From Malachius bipustulatus (lineage: Eukaryota; Arthropoda; Insecta; Coleoptera; Melyridae): 64,000 nucleotides of DNA. A program made the translations under genes and the position numbers. The stretch is taken from contig OU342638.1 of the NCBI GenBank assembly GCA_910589415.1, positions 35,003,579 through 35,067,578 on the forward strand. The letters are read 5' to 3'. A model generated the notes under the pieces. The model ran no database searches and was not told where the DNA came from. It saw only the letters and a list, made by a program, of their open reading frames with translations. Below, piece by piece: positions 22,216-33,224 of the stretch (its first letter is position 1; each line of letters starts with the position of its first letter).

Positions 22216-23459
22216 TTAGACTTGTAGACATTTTTATGACCACAGCCATAACAGAAAACTTTTCTAGGGAGATTACACCTTACATAGGTATGACCTTTGT
22301 TGGAACAATTCCAACAGGTGACTGCAGAAAGGTTAGTAACAGGGATCTTGGTGTTACTAGGTGTAGGTGCACCTTTAGTTGGTGTGCCTCTGGCTTTACG
22401 AGAAGAGAAAGAAGCTGGTTCTCCAGAACATGCTAGGTCTGAATTTAAGAGACTTTGAACCTTCTTAGAGGGAGGGGGACGATATTGTTGGACTATAGTC
22501 CTATTATCTTCTAACTTCTTTCCAATTGAAATTATGTCCTGAATGTTGTTTACCTCAACAAGGGCAAGATGGTTTTGGAAGTAGGGATGAAGATTTTTCT
22601 TGATTATTTTAAATTGCTCCACTTCTGATGGAGGAGTAGACAATCTCTTAAATAAGCCTTGCATCGAGGCAACATAGATAGCAACTAACTCAAATTCACC
22701 ATGAGTTCTTTGTTTGATTTCCTCTAATAGGTCATCATCGTAAGAGAGGGGGAGAAAAGTAATTTTCAATTTATTCTTGAGATCTTCCCAAGAAATAATT
22801 GAGCTGGCAACACTGCGAAACCAAATCAGAGCCTTGTCTTCAAAAAGATCCATTGCCGAATCAAAAAGATCGCGGTCTGAGACATTTCTCGACCTTTGAA
22901 GTTCTTTGACCTTTTCTAGAAATTGGATCAAATTATCCTTAGAAGAGCCAGAAAATTTAATATTCCATTTATAAACTGGAACACTAGGTCTAGAATGAGT
23001 GGAGACAGTAGAGCTTGATGCACTCTGGGAATTGGGTGAGTTATCAGTTTGGTCTAGGGACTGGTCGTTTTTCAGAAGCCATTGACCTTCTAATTCTAAA
23101 GCCTCAGAAAATAAATCGTCAGCTAAAGCTTTTGCTTCAGGATCTTGATCAAGTTTGAATCTATTGATTCTAGAGATCACATGATTCAGACGACATTGAA
23201 TTCTTTGACAGATAGGGTCATTAAGAGACAAGGGAGCGTCCTGTATTTTGATTTTCAAATCTGCAAGAGTCTTTTTCACCTCTGCAGAATCTTTGTCAAA
23301 GGGGTAGACAGATTCGGAAATAGAAAGAGGATTTTCTTCCCTATTTAACAGGGCACGAAACTGAATTCGTCTTTTCTCCTGTGTATTAAATGGGACTTGT
23401 TTTCTAATCGCTATTTCGTAAGCGAGTTCTTCACTTAATAAAGCTAGAACGGGATTCAT
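22029..23459 (-). CDS. Gypsy copy 1 gag
   Basis: 476 codons, ATG to TGA. The N-terminal half is capsid-like and alpha-helical (FLEKVKELQRSRNVSDRDLF, SWEDLKNKL). The C-terminus carries a CCHC zinc knuckle (CWNCSNKGHTYVRC) and a second CX2C...CX2C motif (CYGCGHKNVYKSKCPSC) that lacks the usual His. A basic tail follows. It overlaps pol by 187 nt with pol in the -1 frame. Five or so residues differ from copy 2. Confidence 0.93.
   Translation of the reverse strand: MNPVLALLSEELAYEIAIRKQVPFNTQEKRRIQFRALLNREENPLSISESVYPFDKDSAEVKKTLADLKIKIQDAPLSLNDPICQRIQCRLNHVISRINRFKLDQDPEAKALADDLFSEALELEGQWLLKNDQSLDQTDNSPNSQSASSSTVSTHSRPSVPVYKWNIKFSGSSKDNLIQFLEKVKELQRSRNVSDRDLFDSAMDLFEDKALIWFRSVASSIISWEDLKNKLKITFLPLSYDDDLLEEIKQRTHGEFELVAIYVASMQGLFKRLSTPPSEVEQFKIIKKNLHPYFQNHLALVEVNNIQDIISIGKKLEDNRTIVQQYRPPPSKKVQSLLNSDLACSGEPASFSSRKARGTPTKGAPTPSNTKIPVTNLSAVTCWNCSNKGHTYVRCNLPRKVFCYGCGHKNVYKSKCPSCSADFLNSLKVTSRSKNGEVAQQGAVRQQETSRPKQALVEKSLKSKDDQSPPSPKDQH
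22155..22161 (-). promoter_or_regulatory. -1 ribosomal frameshift site, gypsy copy 1
   Basis: In sense the slippery heptamer A_AAA_AAC lies exactly in the gag frame (codons TCA AAA AAC). Six bases downstream is a seven-pair stem GTTGCAC/GTGCGAC with one G-U pair and an 11-base loop. The next codon in the -1 frame continues in pol. The same site is present in copy 2. Confidence 0.88.
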
Positions 23460-24157
23460 GATTGAAATCTACTAAAGTCGGTAAGGTAGGGATCGAAAAA
23501 GCTATGTGACGCTATGGTGTATCTTTACACGTAAAGAATTCGTTTTCTACGTTTGACGTAAAGAATGCTAGGGATACGTCGCAACACTGCTCGTAGCTTT
23601 AGCGCTCGTCGGCACTAATACCAACAGCTGACTGGAGAGTCAAAGATTAATGGAAACCTAACCTAACTTAATGAGAAAATGGTAAGGTAATTTTCAGGGA
23701 AAGATTTTTGGATACAGATTTCAAAGACAGCTTAACTACAGAGCTCTCGTATCGAGTATCCTCTCCGTACGGAATTAAGCTTCTCTAAAACTTGCTCGAG
23801 ACATCGCGACGGTATAATCAACCACTCCGTAAAGCTCCTTTTTCAAGGTTACCCTTTAGCGGCAGTGTAGCGGTAAGAAAAAGTAGGTATTTTCGCGACA
23901 CGGCACTTTGCACAAAGATAATTAGGTAGGTACACATATATTAGGGAACAATAACACTTAAAACTAAGTAGTCATGCAAAAGCTTTCAATAAATAATACA
24001 TGCAGTAAGCAACAAGAGAAATTTATATAAATATCAAGTGATATCGCAGACAAATCGTAAAGTTCAAATAATTATGAGATTTATTTTATGAAAATCCTAG
24101 ATACATAAAAGCCAATTAAGATAAAGATAAATTGGATTTCTAATCCAAAGAAGTAAT

Positions 24158-24179
24158 CGTTCCACACCGGGGAGTGCCA
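24158..24179 (-). other. Gypsy copy 1 primer binding site
   Basis: In sense, two bases after the LTR end CA, the sequence reads TGGCACTCCCCGGTGTGGAA. It starts with TGG, as expected for pairing with a tRNA 3' CCA. I could not assign the tRNA from memory. Confidence 0.6.
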
Positions 24180-24181
24180 AT

Positions 24182-25785
24182 TGCTGCGGTCGGGCTAATT
24201 AGATTAGGCTCTGGGCCAATTAAAAATGATTCTTGGCCAATTAAAATTCGATCGTTGTTGAAATAATTGCCGACTTACCTTCGTTGGGCCGAAGTATTAA
24301 TTAATGCACCAAAATCTCACCCAGATTTCGTGCGACTGTGGTAACATCAGCAGCCTAAAGCGGTACAGTTTAATTTCCTCTAAGATAAAAGATAATGGGA
24401 TGCCAGTGCCTTATGGTTTTTTGAATAATTGATCTAAAATAACCTGAACTATAAAGGCATCAAAATTCACTCAGGTTATGAGATGTTTACTATTTCTAAC
24501 TACTGTAGTATCTACCTACTGAATAATAAAGTTGATCTTTTAATGAAAAGTATATTTATGAATTCTGTTTACAAAATAACTTATTGAAATTCTATGGTTA
24601 TGAAATTACTAATTAATTGATCATGAAGTTAATTGCAAAATATCTCATTTAACAGTTTAACTGATAGAGAAAATAGATCTATTTTACCTTCACATAAAAA
24701 GTGACAAATTCATTTCAAGCATTACTTGAATAATAATGGTAATAATTGTATATCAGGTATTTCATAGTTATTATTAATATAAGTTTTAATTAATAAAATG
24801 TCGATCTCTCGACAAGATAAGGCAATAAAAATACACAAAACTCCTAATAGATTTCTCTGATATCACTCTGAGCAATAAAAGGTTATGTCACACTTTGCTT
24901 ACTGATACGACATTTTGCCTTCCTTGGAATGTCGTGCTGAGACTGGAGAGCGGGGCCCTGGACGAAATCTCAGGATAAGAGACCGTGGTCTCCCTCTGGG
25001 GTGGCAGAAAGACTGGTGGACGGTGTCGTGTCCCGTGGGAACACGTGCCTAACTCTGGTAGCGTGGTCGTCCTTCGAGGTTAGATGAAACTCGAAAATAT
25101 GAGGCTCCGAATGATGAGATCCAGTATTCAGGGGCAGGTAGCAGCAAAACCTTCAGATAATGTAGGAGATTCCTTCCATAAAAGCAGATATTCGGACGTA
25201 GAAAGTATGAAAACCAATATGGCGTCTGTGAAGACAGGTGGGGTTCAACTCCGTAGATAGGTTTTCCGACGAAATAAGATAGTGCCCCGATTGATAGGGT
25301 AGGTAGAAAAGAACTATAACAATATATAAACTCTATTAGAGAAAGTTTCAGATAGTTTGAACAATTTACTTACCCTATTTATATAGGTTCTTTTAGATAA
25401 AGAGAAAAGGTAGGGGTGCGACTGGTCGCTTCAAGCACCGAGATTGGAAGATGGCCGAGCCTGTTCCAGACTCGCGAAAAGGACCAATCCTTTTGCGCAA
25501 CTCAAAAGGGTGTTAGTTCATCTTCCGAAACTACATCACAGCGACATCTGTGTTTCTAGTTAATCGAAAAGGAAGATTGTAAGAGAAAGAAGTTACAGAT
25601 TGTACTACAAGGTAGGGATCTTGAACTTGCCTAGTTTAGTTAGTTTTACCACTCGGCAACAGGTGGCGATGTTAGTTCAAAATTCATATTTTCGGAACCT
25701 TAATAGCAAGGATTTAGAGAATGTTATCTTATTTAATAATATTAAATGGAGCTAATTAAAGAATAAAACCTTTAACGACGTTACA
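24182..25785 (-). repeat. Gypsy copy 1, 5' LTR
   Basis: 1604 bp, same ends and same length as the LTR at 14951-16554, and no differences seen by eye in side-by-side reading. Confidence 0.95.
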
Positions 25786-27095
25786 AGACTCTAAAATATG
25801 AAGCAACTGATAAAGGTCCTTATCAAGTTATGATTGAATCTGACAAGGTTCTTAAAGATAAAAATAATCAACAAAGTGGTAATTTAAATTTGAGAAATTT
25901 AAGTCATTTAAGTATAGCGAAAAAAATTTTAGAAATGAAATTAGATTCTGTTGGTAAATTAGAAAAAAAGGGGAGAAACAGGCTTTGCATTACTTTCAAA
26001 ACAGCTGCTGCTGCTAATAATTTTATAAATAATGAATCTTTGCGAAACCAGGGCTTTTCTATGTTTATTCCTGCGAATCTGGTATCATGTAAGGGCATTG
26101 TTAGATACGTAGACAAGACGATAGGAGATGAAGAGCTGTTGCAGTACTCTAGCGCAGGTAATGTTAAAATTATTAGTGTTAGGCGATTCAATCGCCGTAC
26201 GGCTGTTGAGGGTAAAGAAGGAGAATTTGAATATAAGCCTACAACTACAGTTCTATTTACCTTTTCAGGGCAAAGTATACCTCGATTTGTGGAAATATAT
26301 AGACTTCCAATGCCAGTGGAGACATATATGATTCCAGTGGTACAGTGTTATAATTGTTTCCTATACGGTCACGTGAAAAAGAATTGCAATGGCAAAGAAA
26401 AATGTAAGGTATGCGGACTCACCGAGCCACACGACAACAAAGTCTGTGAGACGAGGTGCATACATTGCTCTTCAAAGACACACCAGTCGATAAGTAAGGC
26501 ATGTCCTGAGTTGAACCGACAAAAACTTATTAGGGAAATAATGTCCCTGCAAAATTTATCACTCTTCGACGCCACTCAAAGAGTCCCAAAAAACACAAAA
26601 AATCCCCCGCTAATTAGCAAACCTGAAGACTTTCCCTTGATATCTGGTCAACGACCAGATGGACTTATATCTGTCTCACAGAGACGGAATTACTTAACTA
26701 ACCCCGAGAATACATACAGTAAGTTGGTGAGTAAGCGCAAGGCGATCTCTCCAATTGATCTCGAACCCAGCTCAAGTGCCAGAATATCACCTGGTTATGA
26801 CAGGAGGTCACATAATGAGTGCCTCTATTACCCTAACTCTAGACCGGCCCCAGGACCTACTACATTAAAGATGACCATACCTAAACCAAGAGAGTCATTA
26901 CATGCAAATAAGAATGAAGAAACCACAGAGGAGGTTCAAAAACTCCTCAGTATGTTTAATAATTTGACCGTACCTCAGAAACAATTTGTTTTGTCCAACA
27001 TAAGTTACATTAATACCACTAGTAGGCCCATTGAATCGAATGACGCAAAAAACACGGATGCAGAAATGTCCTGTGAATCCGATATTTCGTACTAA
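25786..27095 (+). CDS. LINE ORF1 (Gag-like, three zinc knuckles), 3' part
   Basis: The frame is open from the gypsy junction to the stop at 27095. The first ATG after the junction is at 25830 (421 codons), but the protein originally began upstream at about 14863. KYEATDKGPYQVMIES-like sequence just after the junction matches the start of the conserved domain of insect LINE ORF1 proteins. Three zinc knuckles follow from about residue 173 of the downstream part: CYNCFLYGHVKKNC, CKVCGLTEPHDNKVC and CIHCSSKTHQSISKAC. The N-terminal part is an RRM-like nucleic-acid binding region by family analogy. The last bases overlap ORF2. Confidence 0.88.
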
Positions 27096-30000
27096 CACCC
27101 TTTCTTACACCCCTCATATAAAAGTACTGCAGTGGAATATTTCCAGCTGCAGAAGTAAGAAAGATCACTTAATTTGGTTAATTAATGAACATCAACCTGA
27201 TTTAATATTTTTAAATGAAACTTGGTTAAAACCCACGGATAATTTTACGGTGAGTGGCTTTAATTGTCTGAGACAAGATCGCGTCGATGGGTATGGTGGT
27301 ATAATCACAATGATTAAAAAGAGGCAACCATTTAAGGTCATTACTACTAACAACGCACATCAACCTGGTCGTTGGCAGTCTATCGCCATACAGACACATG
27401 GTATTACCTTTGTTAACATCTACAACCCCCCTGATACCAGACTAACATCCCAATTTTGGGAAAGTTATGTAAGATCTTGTGGAACCTCAGTTGTTGTGAT
27501 GGGAGACCTGAATGCGCATCACCCTTTGTGGGACACCACCCCTATAAACAGAAGTGGCAGGATTATTCAGTCCTCACTTGAGGAACTGGAGTTGGTTGTA
27601 TTGAATGATGGAAGACCTACATTGGTTAGATCACCTGCATCCCAACACATAAGTGCAATAGATTTATCGATTGTTACCTCCAATCTGGCAACCACGGCAT
27701 CATGGACGGTGTGTGATGACCCAAGCACTAGCAACCACTATCCCACCCTATGTACAATAAATACATTTAACCAGCCGACACCCCCAAATCCATATACACC
27801 TAGGAGAATATTTAAAAAAGCCAACTGGGAACTATATATGGACACTGTGTTAGAGAGGCTAACGGGAGAATCATCAGTAACATATGATTACCTGATGTCA
27901 GTCATTAATGATGGTGCAGAAATTGCAATTCCAAAATCGAAACCTCCCAAAAAGCCTAGAAGGATACCCGTTCCTTGGTGGGATGACGAATGCACTAGTG
28001 CTATGACGGAACGTAAGAACGCCATTAACAACTTTAAAAACAACTGTTCTATGGAGAATTTTTTGACAATGAAAAACACCATAGCAAGAACCCATAAATT
28101 CCTCAAGAACAAAAAAAAAGATAAGTATAGAACTTTTTGTGCCACCCTAAATAGGGAAACTGGACTAACAAAAGCATGGAAATTTTTCAAAGCAATGTCA
28201 AGAGCTAGAAATAATTGTAGCGTTGTTCTACCATCGGCTCAGGTAGCTGTTGATATTCTAAATGCAATCTCAGTGTGCAATATACTACCAGACTTCCGAC
28301 TTAAGCCGCGAACGGAGAACTATGAGCCATTTAACATGAATGAGCTACAAATGGCATTAAATGGGAAAAAAGATACTGCAACTGGGATGGATCAGGTTTC
28401 CTACTCCATGCTAAGAAACCTCCCTGAAGCAGCGATGAATTCTCTCCTTTCTCTCTACAATCGTTACTTAGAAGGTAACGCTATTCCTCAAGAATGGAAA
28501 ACTTACTTGATACACCCCATACTGAAAGCTGACAAAGATCCAAGCGCGGCTGATAGCTACAGACCAATAGCAATGTCTTCCTGCATAGGTAAGACACTGC
28601 AGTCAATGATAAAAAACAGAGTGGAATGGCAGATGGAAAACACTGGTATCTTACCGCAACTGCAGTCCGCTTTCCGTAAAGGTAGGTCGGTCACAGATAA
28701 TGTACTATATCTAACCACATATGTTCATCTGAGCTTCAGCAGGAATATGCACACGCTTGCAGTCTTCTTGGATTTAAAATCAGCTTTTGACAATGTAAAC
28801 ATTTTCACATTGTACGAAATTCTCGTTGACGCAGGCTTCCCAATCTCACTCACCAACTTAATATTGAATTTGCTGACTGACAGACAGGTATATGTAAAGG
28901 ATAATCAGGGCAATATCCATGGACCCGAAATTGCTACCCAAGGACTCCCGCAAGGATCATCGTTGAGTCCAATTCTATTTAATATATATTTAAATATAAT
29001 AAGAGACTTCCTACCTCAGGACGTTAGCATAGTGCAGTATGCGGATGATATATTGCTGCTATTTCGTGGTCAGAAGATCGCTGAAACAGTAGAAAGGATT
29101 AATGGAGCTTTGATATTGTTAGAAGATTGGCTACAATCATTGAATTTAACGGTTTCACCATCTAAATCGGTAGCTGTGCTATTTACGAACAAGAGAGCAC
29201 GTAATACCGCTGGATATACAATCACAATGGCAGGAAGTATTATACCTTGGAAGGAACATGTCAGATATCTCGGAGTCATCTTTCAGGGTGACCTGTCCTG
29301 GTCAAGACATGTCGAACATATAAGCGGTAAAGCAGTCAGAGGGCTAAACCTTCTGAGAGCTTCGGCTGGAGTTTGGTGGGGAGCTGATCCCGTTATCCTG
29401 AAAACTATATATTGTGGCCTGGTGAGGTCGCATATAGATTATTGCTGCCAGATATTGAAACCAATCACTAAGCAACTGAGTAATAAACTGGACAGAATCC
29501 AGTATCAAGCATTGCGAATTGTTCTGGGATGCATGAGATCGACTCCGACTAATGCACTGCTTTCTGAGGCTTCGGAACCCTCACTTGAACACAGACGGAG
29601 GTGGCTAGCAATGAAATACACCATTGGACTGAGGAAAATAATCAACCACCCACTTCATCAATTGATTTCTGACTTGGAAAAATATTGCGCTGAAGGACTA
29701 GGATATTGGAGGAGAAGAGATCATCCTTATATTGTACATGCTTCCAGAGCTCTGAAAAGATACGAGCCACATTTAGTTCAGACTTCCACACCTGCCTGTT
29801 TCCTGATAGAGCTAGACATACAGTTGGAGAGATTACACTTCTACGAACCGGATTTTAGGAAAGACGAAGACAATGCGAAGGCTTTCCTGGAATACATCAA
29901 CACTAATTGGCAAAATCACACAGCAATTTACACTGATGCTTCATTAAACCCAGAAGCAAAAAAAGTAGGCGTCGGCGTATGGATTCCCGAGATAGGATAT

Positions 30001-30792
30001 AAATTAAAATTAAGATTGTCCTCCTTTACCCAGATATATACCGCGGAAATAATTGCCATAAACATTGCAGTTGAATATGCACTTAAAAATAACATAAACA
30101 ATGCTATCATATGCTCAGACTCTAGGAGTGCCCTACAGATGATATGTCAACAGAGTTATAAAAGTTCAACCTGTCAATTGTCGTTACTCACCAAGCGACT
30201 GATCATTGAGTCGCGGCAAGCTGGACTGGGCATAGAACTGGTCTGGGTTCCAAGTCATACAAATATACAGGGCAATGAAATGGCTGATCAACTCGCTAAA
30301 GAGAGCTTGTCTCTCACCTCCTACGAAAAAATTAAAATAGATCCGGTCAACATTAACCCAATAGTCAGGCAATTGCTACAGTCTCAGTGGGAAAATGAAT
30401 GGAGAGAGTCATTTAATTTGAAGGGCAAATGGTATTATTCCATTCAGGAATATTTTCCTGAAAAAATGTGGTTTAAAAAATTTCCTTTTGTAAACCGCAG
30501 GCATATCAGCACAATTATACGAATGAGAACTAGCCATTGTCTAACTGGAAAACATAAACACAGAATTGGGGTGGCCGAGAATCCATATTGTGAATGTGGA
30601 CAGATCGAGGATCTGGATCACATTTTCTTTGCTTGTCCTATTAACTTTCTGCAGGATTTTGATATATACAGAGAACTTGTTTCTTGTGGCATACCCTCTC
30701 CACTAAATATTAATACTGTCTTAGGATGTCTCACTTTTCAGACGTCAAGTATTTTAACAAGGTTTCTCCAAATTAATCATATCTTCTTATAA
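27040..30792 (+). CDS. LINE ORF2 (endonuclease-RT-RNase H)
   Basis: About 1250 codons, uninterrupted; probable ATG at 27040 or 27058, overlapping the ORF1 end. Order: APE-type endonuclease (VLQWNISSCRSKKDHL, LNETWLK, VVMGDLNAHHPLWD, SAIDLSI), reverse transcriptase (QSAFRKGRSVTDNVLYL, VFLDLKSAFDNV, GLPQGSSLSPILFN, catalytic YADD near residue 669), RNase H (IYTDASL, YTAEIIAIN, CSDSRSALQ, VWVPSHTNIQGNEMAD), and a C-terminal zinc motif (CECGQIEDLDHIFFAC). One oddity: the usual SDH of the endonuclease reads SNH at 27730-27738 (AAC instead of GAC). The stop is followed by about 300 bp of 3' UTR and a GAA-repeat tail. Confidence 0.93.
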   Translation: MTQKTRMQKCPVNPIFRTNTLSYTPHIKVLQWNISSCRSKKDHLIWLINEHQPDLIFLNETWLKPTDNFTVSGFNCLRQDRVDGYGGIITMIKKRQPFKVITTNNAHQPGRWQSIAIQTHGITFVNIYNPPDTRLTSQFWESYVRSCGTSVVVMGDLNAHHPLWDTTPINRSGRIIQSSLEELELVVLNDGRPTLVRSPASQHISAIDLSIVTSNLATTASWTVCDDPSTSNHYPTLCTINTFNQPTPPNPYTPRRIFKKANWELYMDTVLERLTGESSVTYDYLMSVINDGAEIAIPKSKPPKKPRRIPVPWWDDECTSAMTERKNAINNFKNNCSMENFLTMKNTIARTHKFLKNKKKDKYRTFCATLNRETGLTKAWKFFKAMSRARNNCSVVLPSAQVAVDILNAISVCNILPDFRLKPRTENYEPFNMNELQMALNGKKDTATGMDQVSYSMLRNLPEAAMNSLLSLYNRYLEGNAIPQEWKTYLIHPILKADKDPSAADSYRPIAMSSCIGKTLQSMIKNRVEWQMENTGILPQLQSAFRKGRSVTDNVLYLTTYVHLSFSRNMHTLAVFLDLKSAFDNVNIFTLYEILVDAGFPISLTNLILNLLTDRQVYVKDNQGNIHGPEIATQGLPQGSSLSPILFNIYLNIIRDFLPQDVSIVQYADDILLLFRGQKIAETVERINGALILLEDWLQSLNLTVSPSKSVAVLFTNKRARNTAGYTITMAGSIIPWKEHVRYLGVIFQGDLSWSRHVEHISGKAVRGLNLLRASAGVWWGADPVILKTIYCGLVRSHIDYCCQILKPITKQLSNKLDRIQYQALRIVLGCMRSTPTNALLSEASEPSLEHRRRWLAMKYTIGLRKIINHPLHQLISDLEKYCAEGLGYWRRRDHPYIVHASRALKRYEPHLVQTSTPACFLIELDIQLERLHFYEPDFRKDEDNAKAFLEYINTNWQNHTAIYTDASLNPEAKKVGVGVWIPEIGYKLKLRLSSFTQIYTAEIIAINIAVEYALKNNINNAIICSDSRSALQMICQQSYKSSTCQLSLLTKRLIIESRQAGLGIELVWVPSHTNIQGNEMADQLAKESLSLTSYEKIKIDPVNINPIVRQLLQSQWENEWRESFNLKGKWYYSIQEYFPEKMWFKKFPFVNRRHISTIIRMRTSHCLTGKHKHRIGVAENPYCECGQIEDLDHIFFACPINFLQDFDIYRELVSCGIPSPLNINTVLGCLTFQTSSILTRFLQINHIFL

Positions 30793-31363
30793 TAATAGCA
30801 AATTATCCCTACTTTCAGATTTAACCCGTCCCAAATCCTGGGTGTTATCCGGAGGCAACTTTCGGGTGTGTAATGCTCTGCTGTTGCCCCAGAGAGAGAA
30901 GAGTCTATCCTGTGTTGTGTTGTCCATGTACTAACTCCTCTCAGATAATTGCAAATGGCACAAGACATCACTAATCGCAACACAAAAATGTCAAGTCAAG
31001 TTAGCACTTGACAGAGTGATACTTACTAGAAGCTGGCTATATGCACAAGGGTGCCCAAGCCATTAAAGAAGAAGAAGAAGAAGAAGAAGAAAAATAAAAA
31101 TTGTTGCTTACATTTTTTATGCTTTTACAGGATGAGAAAATAGAAATTAAAAAATTATTATTAACAACAAAAGTGTTGCAATTAAAGCGTAATTAATTAT
31201 TCCAGCAAGTTTTTAGAGTACACAGAGTTAAACACGGACGACGAATGTGTGATTCTTCAAGAATGTACGTAAGATGTGGCTTTTTTTAGATACCAAATAA
31301 TGTCTTAAAAATAATTGCAAGCACCTCTAAAATAGATAACATTTTAGTAGACTCGGTGGAACT

Positions 31364-32539
31364 ATGGCTCATTCAGGTGTCCCCACTGTCACCAAACGTA
31401 AAGAAATCTACAAGTACAACGCCCCATGGCCGCTCTACAGCATGAACTGGTCGGTTAGACCGGACAAGAGGTTCCGTCTCGCTTTGGGAAGCTTCGTGGA
31501 GGAATACAATAACAAAGTACAAATAGTATCGCTGGACGAAGACAGCAGCGAGTTCACAGCTAAGAGCACCTTCGACCATCCCTACCCCACCACTAAGATC
31601 ATGTGGATTCCTGATAGTAAAGGAATTTATCCTGATCTTCTCGCTACAAGGTCAGTAATCCTGCTTCATGCTTCTTCGTCCTTTTATTATAATATTTACC
31701 TAACAGACCCTTTTTTATTGAAGTGGTGATTATCTACGAGTCTGGCGCGTAACCGACCCAGACACCCGCTTAGAGTGCGTCCTTAACAACAACAAAAACT
31801 CCGACTTCTGCGCCCCGCTAACCTCCTTCGACTGGAACGAAGTGGATCAGAATCTCGTCGGCACCTCTTCCATAGACACGACCTGCACGATCTGGGGCCT
31901 TGAGACAGGCCAGCTGGTCGGACGGGTTAATCTCGTCTCGGGCCACGTGAAAACCCAGCTCATCGCGCACGATAAAGAGGTCTACGATATCGCTTTCTCC
32001 CGAGCAGGCGGCGGTAGGGATATGTTCGCCTCCGTCGGGGCGGACGGGTCGGTGAGGATGTTCGATTTGAGGCATTTGGAGCACTCGACGATAATCTACG
32101 AGGACCCGGCGCACACGCCTCTACTGAGACTGGCTTGGAACAAGCAGGACCCGAATTATCTCGCCACGATCGCTATGGACGCTTGTGAGGTAATTTTCGA
32201 TTTAATTCATATTTATGAACGAGTGACTCGATCGGTTGCTTTCAGGTGATAATTCTGGACGTTCGAGTGCCGTGTACGCCGGTGGCTCGGTTGAATAATC
32301 ACCGGGCTTGCGTTAACGGAATCGCATGGGCTCCGCACTCGAGTTGTCACATCTGCACGGCCGGGGACGATCATCAGGCGCTGATCTGGGACATACAGCA
32401 GATGCCGCGCGCCATCGAGGATCCGATACTGGCTTACACGGCGGCCGAAGGGGAGGTGAATCAGATACAGTGGGGCGCGACACAGCCCGATTGGATCGCT
32501 ATTTGTTATAATAAGTCCTTGGAAATATTGAGGGTGTAG
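31364..32539 (+). CDS. DCAF7: DCAF7 / WDR68 (HAN11; fly wings apart) WD40 protein
   Basis: WD40 scaffold that binds DYRK1A/minibrain-type kinases and is linked to CUL4-DDB1. Three exons, 31364-31650, 31724-32189 and 32246-32539, join in frame (phase 2, then 0) to 348 aa; the vertebrate protein is 342 aa. Diagnostic sequence: [20 protein letters not shown] at the N-terminus, [15 protein letters not shown] across the first junction, [74 protein letters not shown], and the C-terminus [10 protein letters not shown]. The LINE tail ends about 270 bp upstream of the ATG, so it may sit in or near the promoter. Convergent with RpL11. Confidence 0.96.
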
Positions 32540-33224
32540 GCCGGGGCACTCGGAATATGAGTAGGTTTAGTGGGAGGGGTTATTTAAACTTATTTATGCC
32601 TATCTATTGATTGAGTTGTGTGGAAGATTTTTTACTAATCGACCGCTCAGGGAAACTAGAACTAGAACTAGAATTTTTACCCCAGACAGGTCGTCTGTTA
32701 GAGAATGGGGACAAATGAGCCCATATATGAATGTATGCAGGGACAGTGTGTCTTTATTTACATTATATGTGTGTGTGTGTAATATGATCCATGTAAACTG
32801 TGAACCCTTTTTACCTTTTTTTTGTACAAGGATGTTTACAAATTAGATCGAGTAGAATTGGAAATGTAAAACTGCTTCAGGTTGTTTTAGAACGTTTTTC
32901 ATTTCTAATTCTCTCTTAATATTCATTTTGATTGTTTTCTTAGATAAGTTTTATGAAGAGATGACTTGCATCTTTCAGTTATTATGACGATTAACGAAGC
33001 ATTTTAAGATTAATGTTTTAATCTGAATAATAATAGATCTACTTGAGTGTCTAAAGTGACAGTTCATTTATTTTTTATGATTTGTGAGTTTTGACAGTCG
33101 GCCACTTTTCATTTTCCTTGAATATTTTCAGGTTTTGTGGCTTTAAGCCAGTTTTAATGCTATTTAGCCTATTTAAAGGCAGCCTTACTTTTTAAAGTTG
33201 TTGCATATTCGAGCTGTAGTCTCT
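32540..33224. other. DCAF7 3' flank / probable 3' UTR
   Basis: AT-rich, with a short (TG)n tract near 32768. No other gene seen. Confidence 0.5.

Larger units (their letters stand above)
14951..25785 (-). mobile_element. Ty3/gypsy LTR retrotransposon, copy 1, complete
   Basis: Complete 10,835-bp element in minus orientation, bounded by TG...CA LTRs of 1604 bp each and flanked by AGAC at 14947-14950 and 25786-25789. Order in sense: 5' LTR, primer binding site, about 0.7-kb leader, gag, pol (protease, RT, RNase H, integrase), about 2.2 kb of non-coding 3' region, polypurine tract, 3' LTR. No env frame was found. gag and pol are open. The two LTRs show no difference that I could see by eye. All this indicates a very recent and possibly active insertion. 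It sits inside ORF1 of the LINE. Confidence 0.96.
14748..31089 (+). mobile_element. I/Jockey-type LINE, full length, split by a gypsy insertion
   Basis: The 5' part (about 14748-14950) is continuous in sense with the 3' part starting at 25786 once the gypsy element and one AGAC are removed. Net length is about 5.5 kb. ORF1 has three zinc knuckles. ORF2 has an APE-type endonuclease, reverse transcriptase, RNase H and a C-terminal CCHC-like motif. It ends in a (GAA)n tail at about 31065-31089. AAAAATAAA at 14739-14747 and 31090-31098 is a candidate 9-bp target duplication, but it is AT-rich, so the exact ends are uncertain. RNase H within ORF2 favours an I-group element over Jockey proper. The LINE ends about 270 bp upstream of the DCAF7 start codon. 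Confidence 0.85.
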
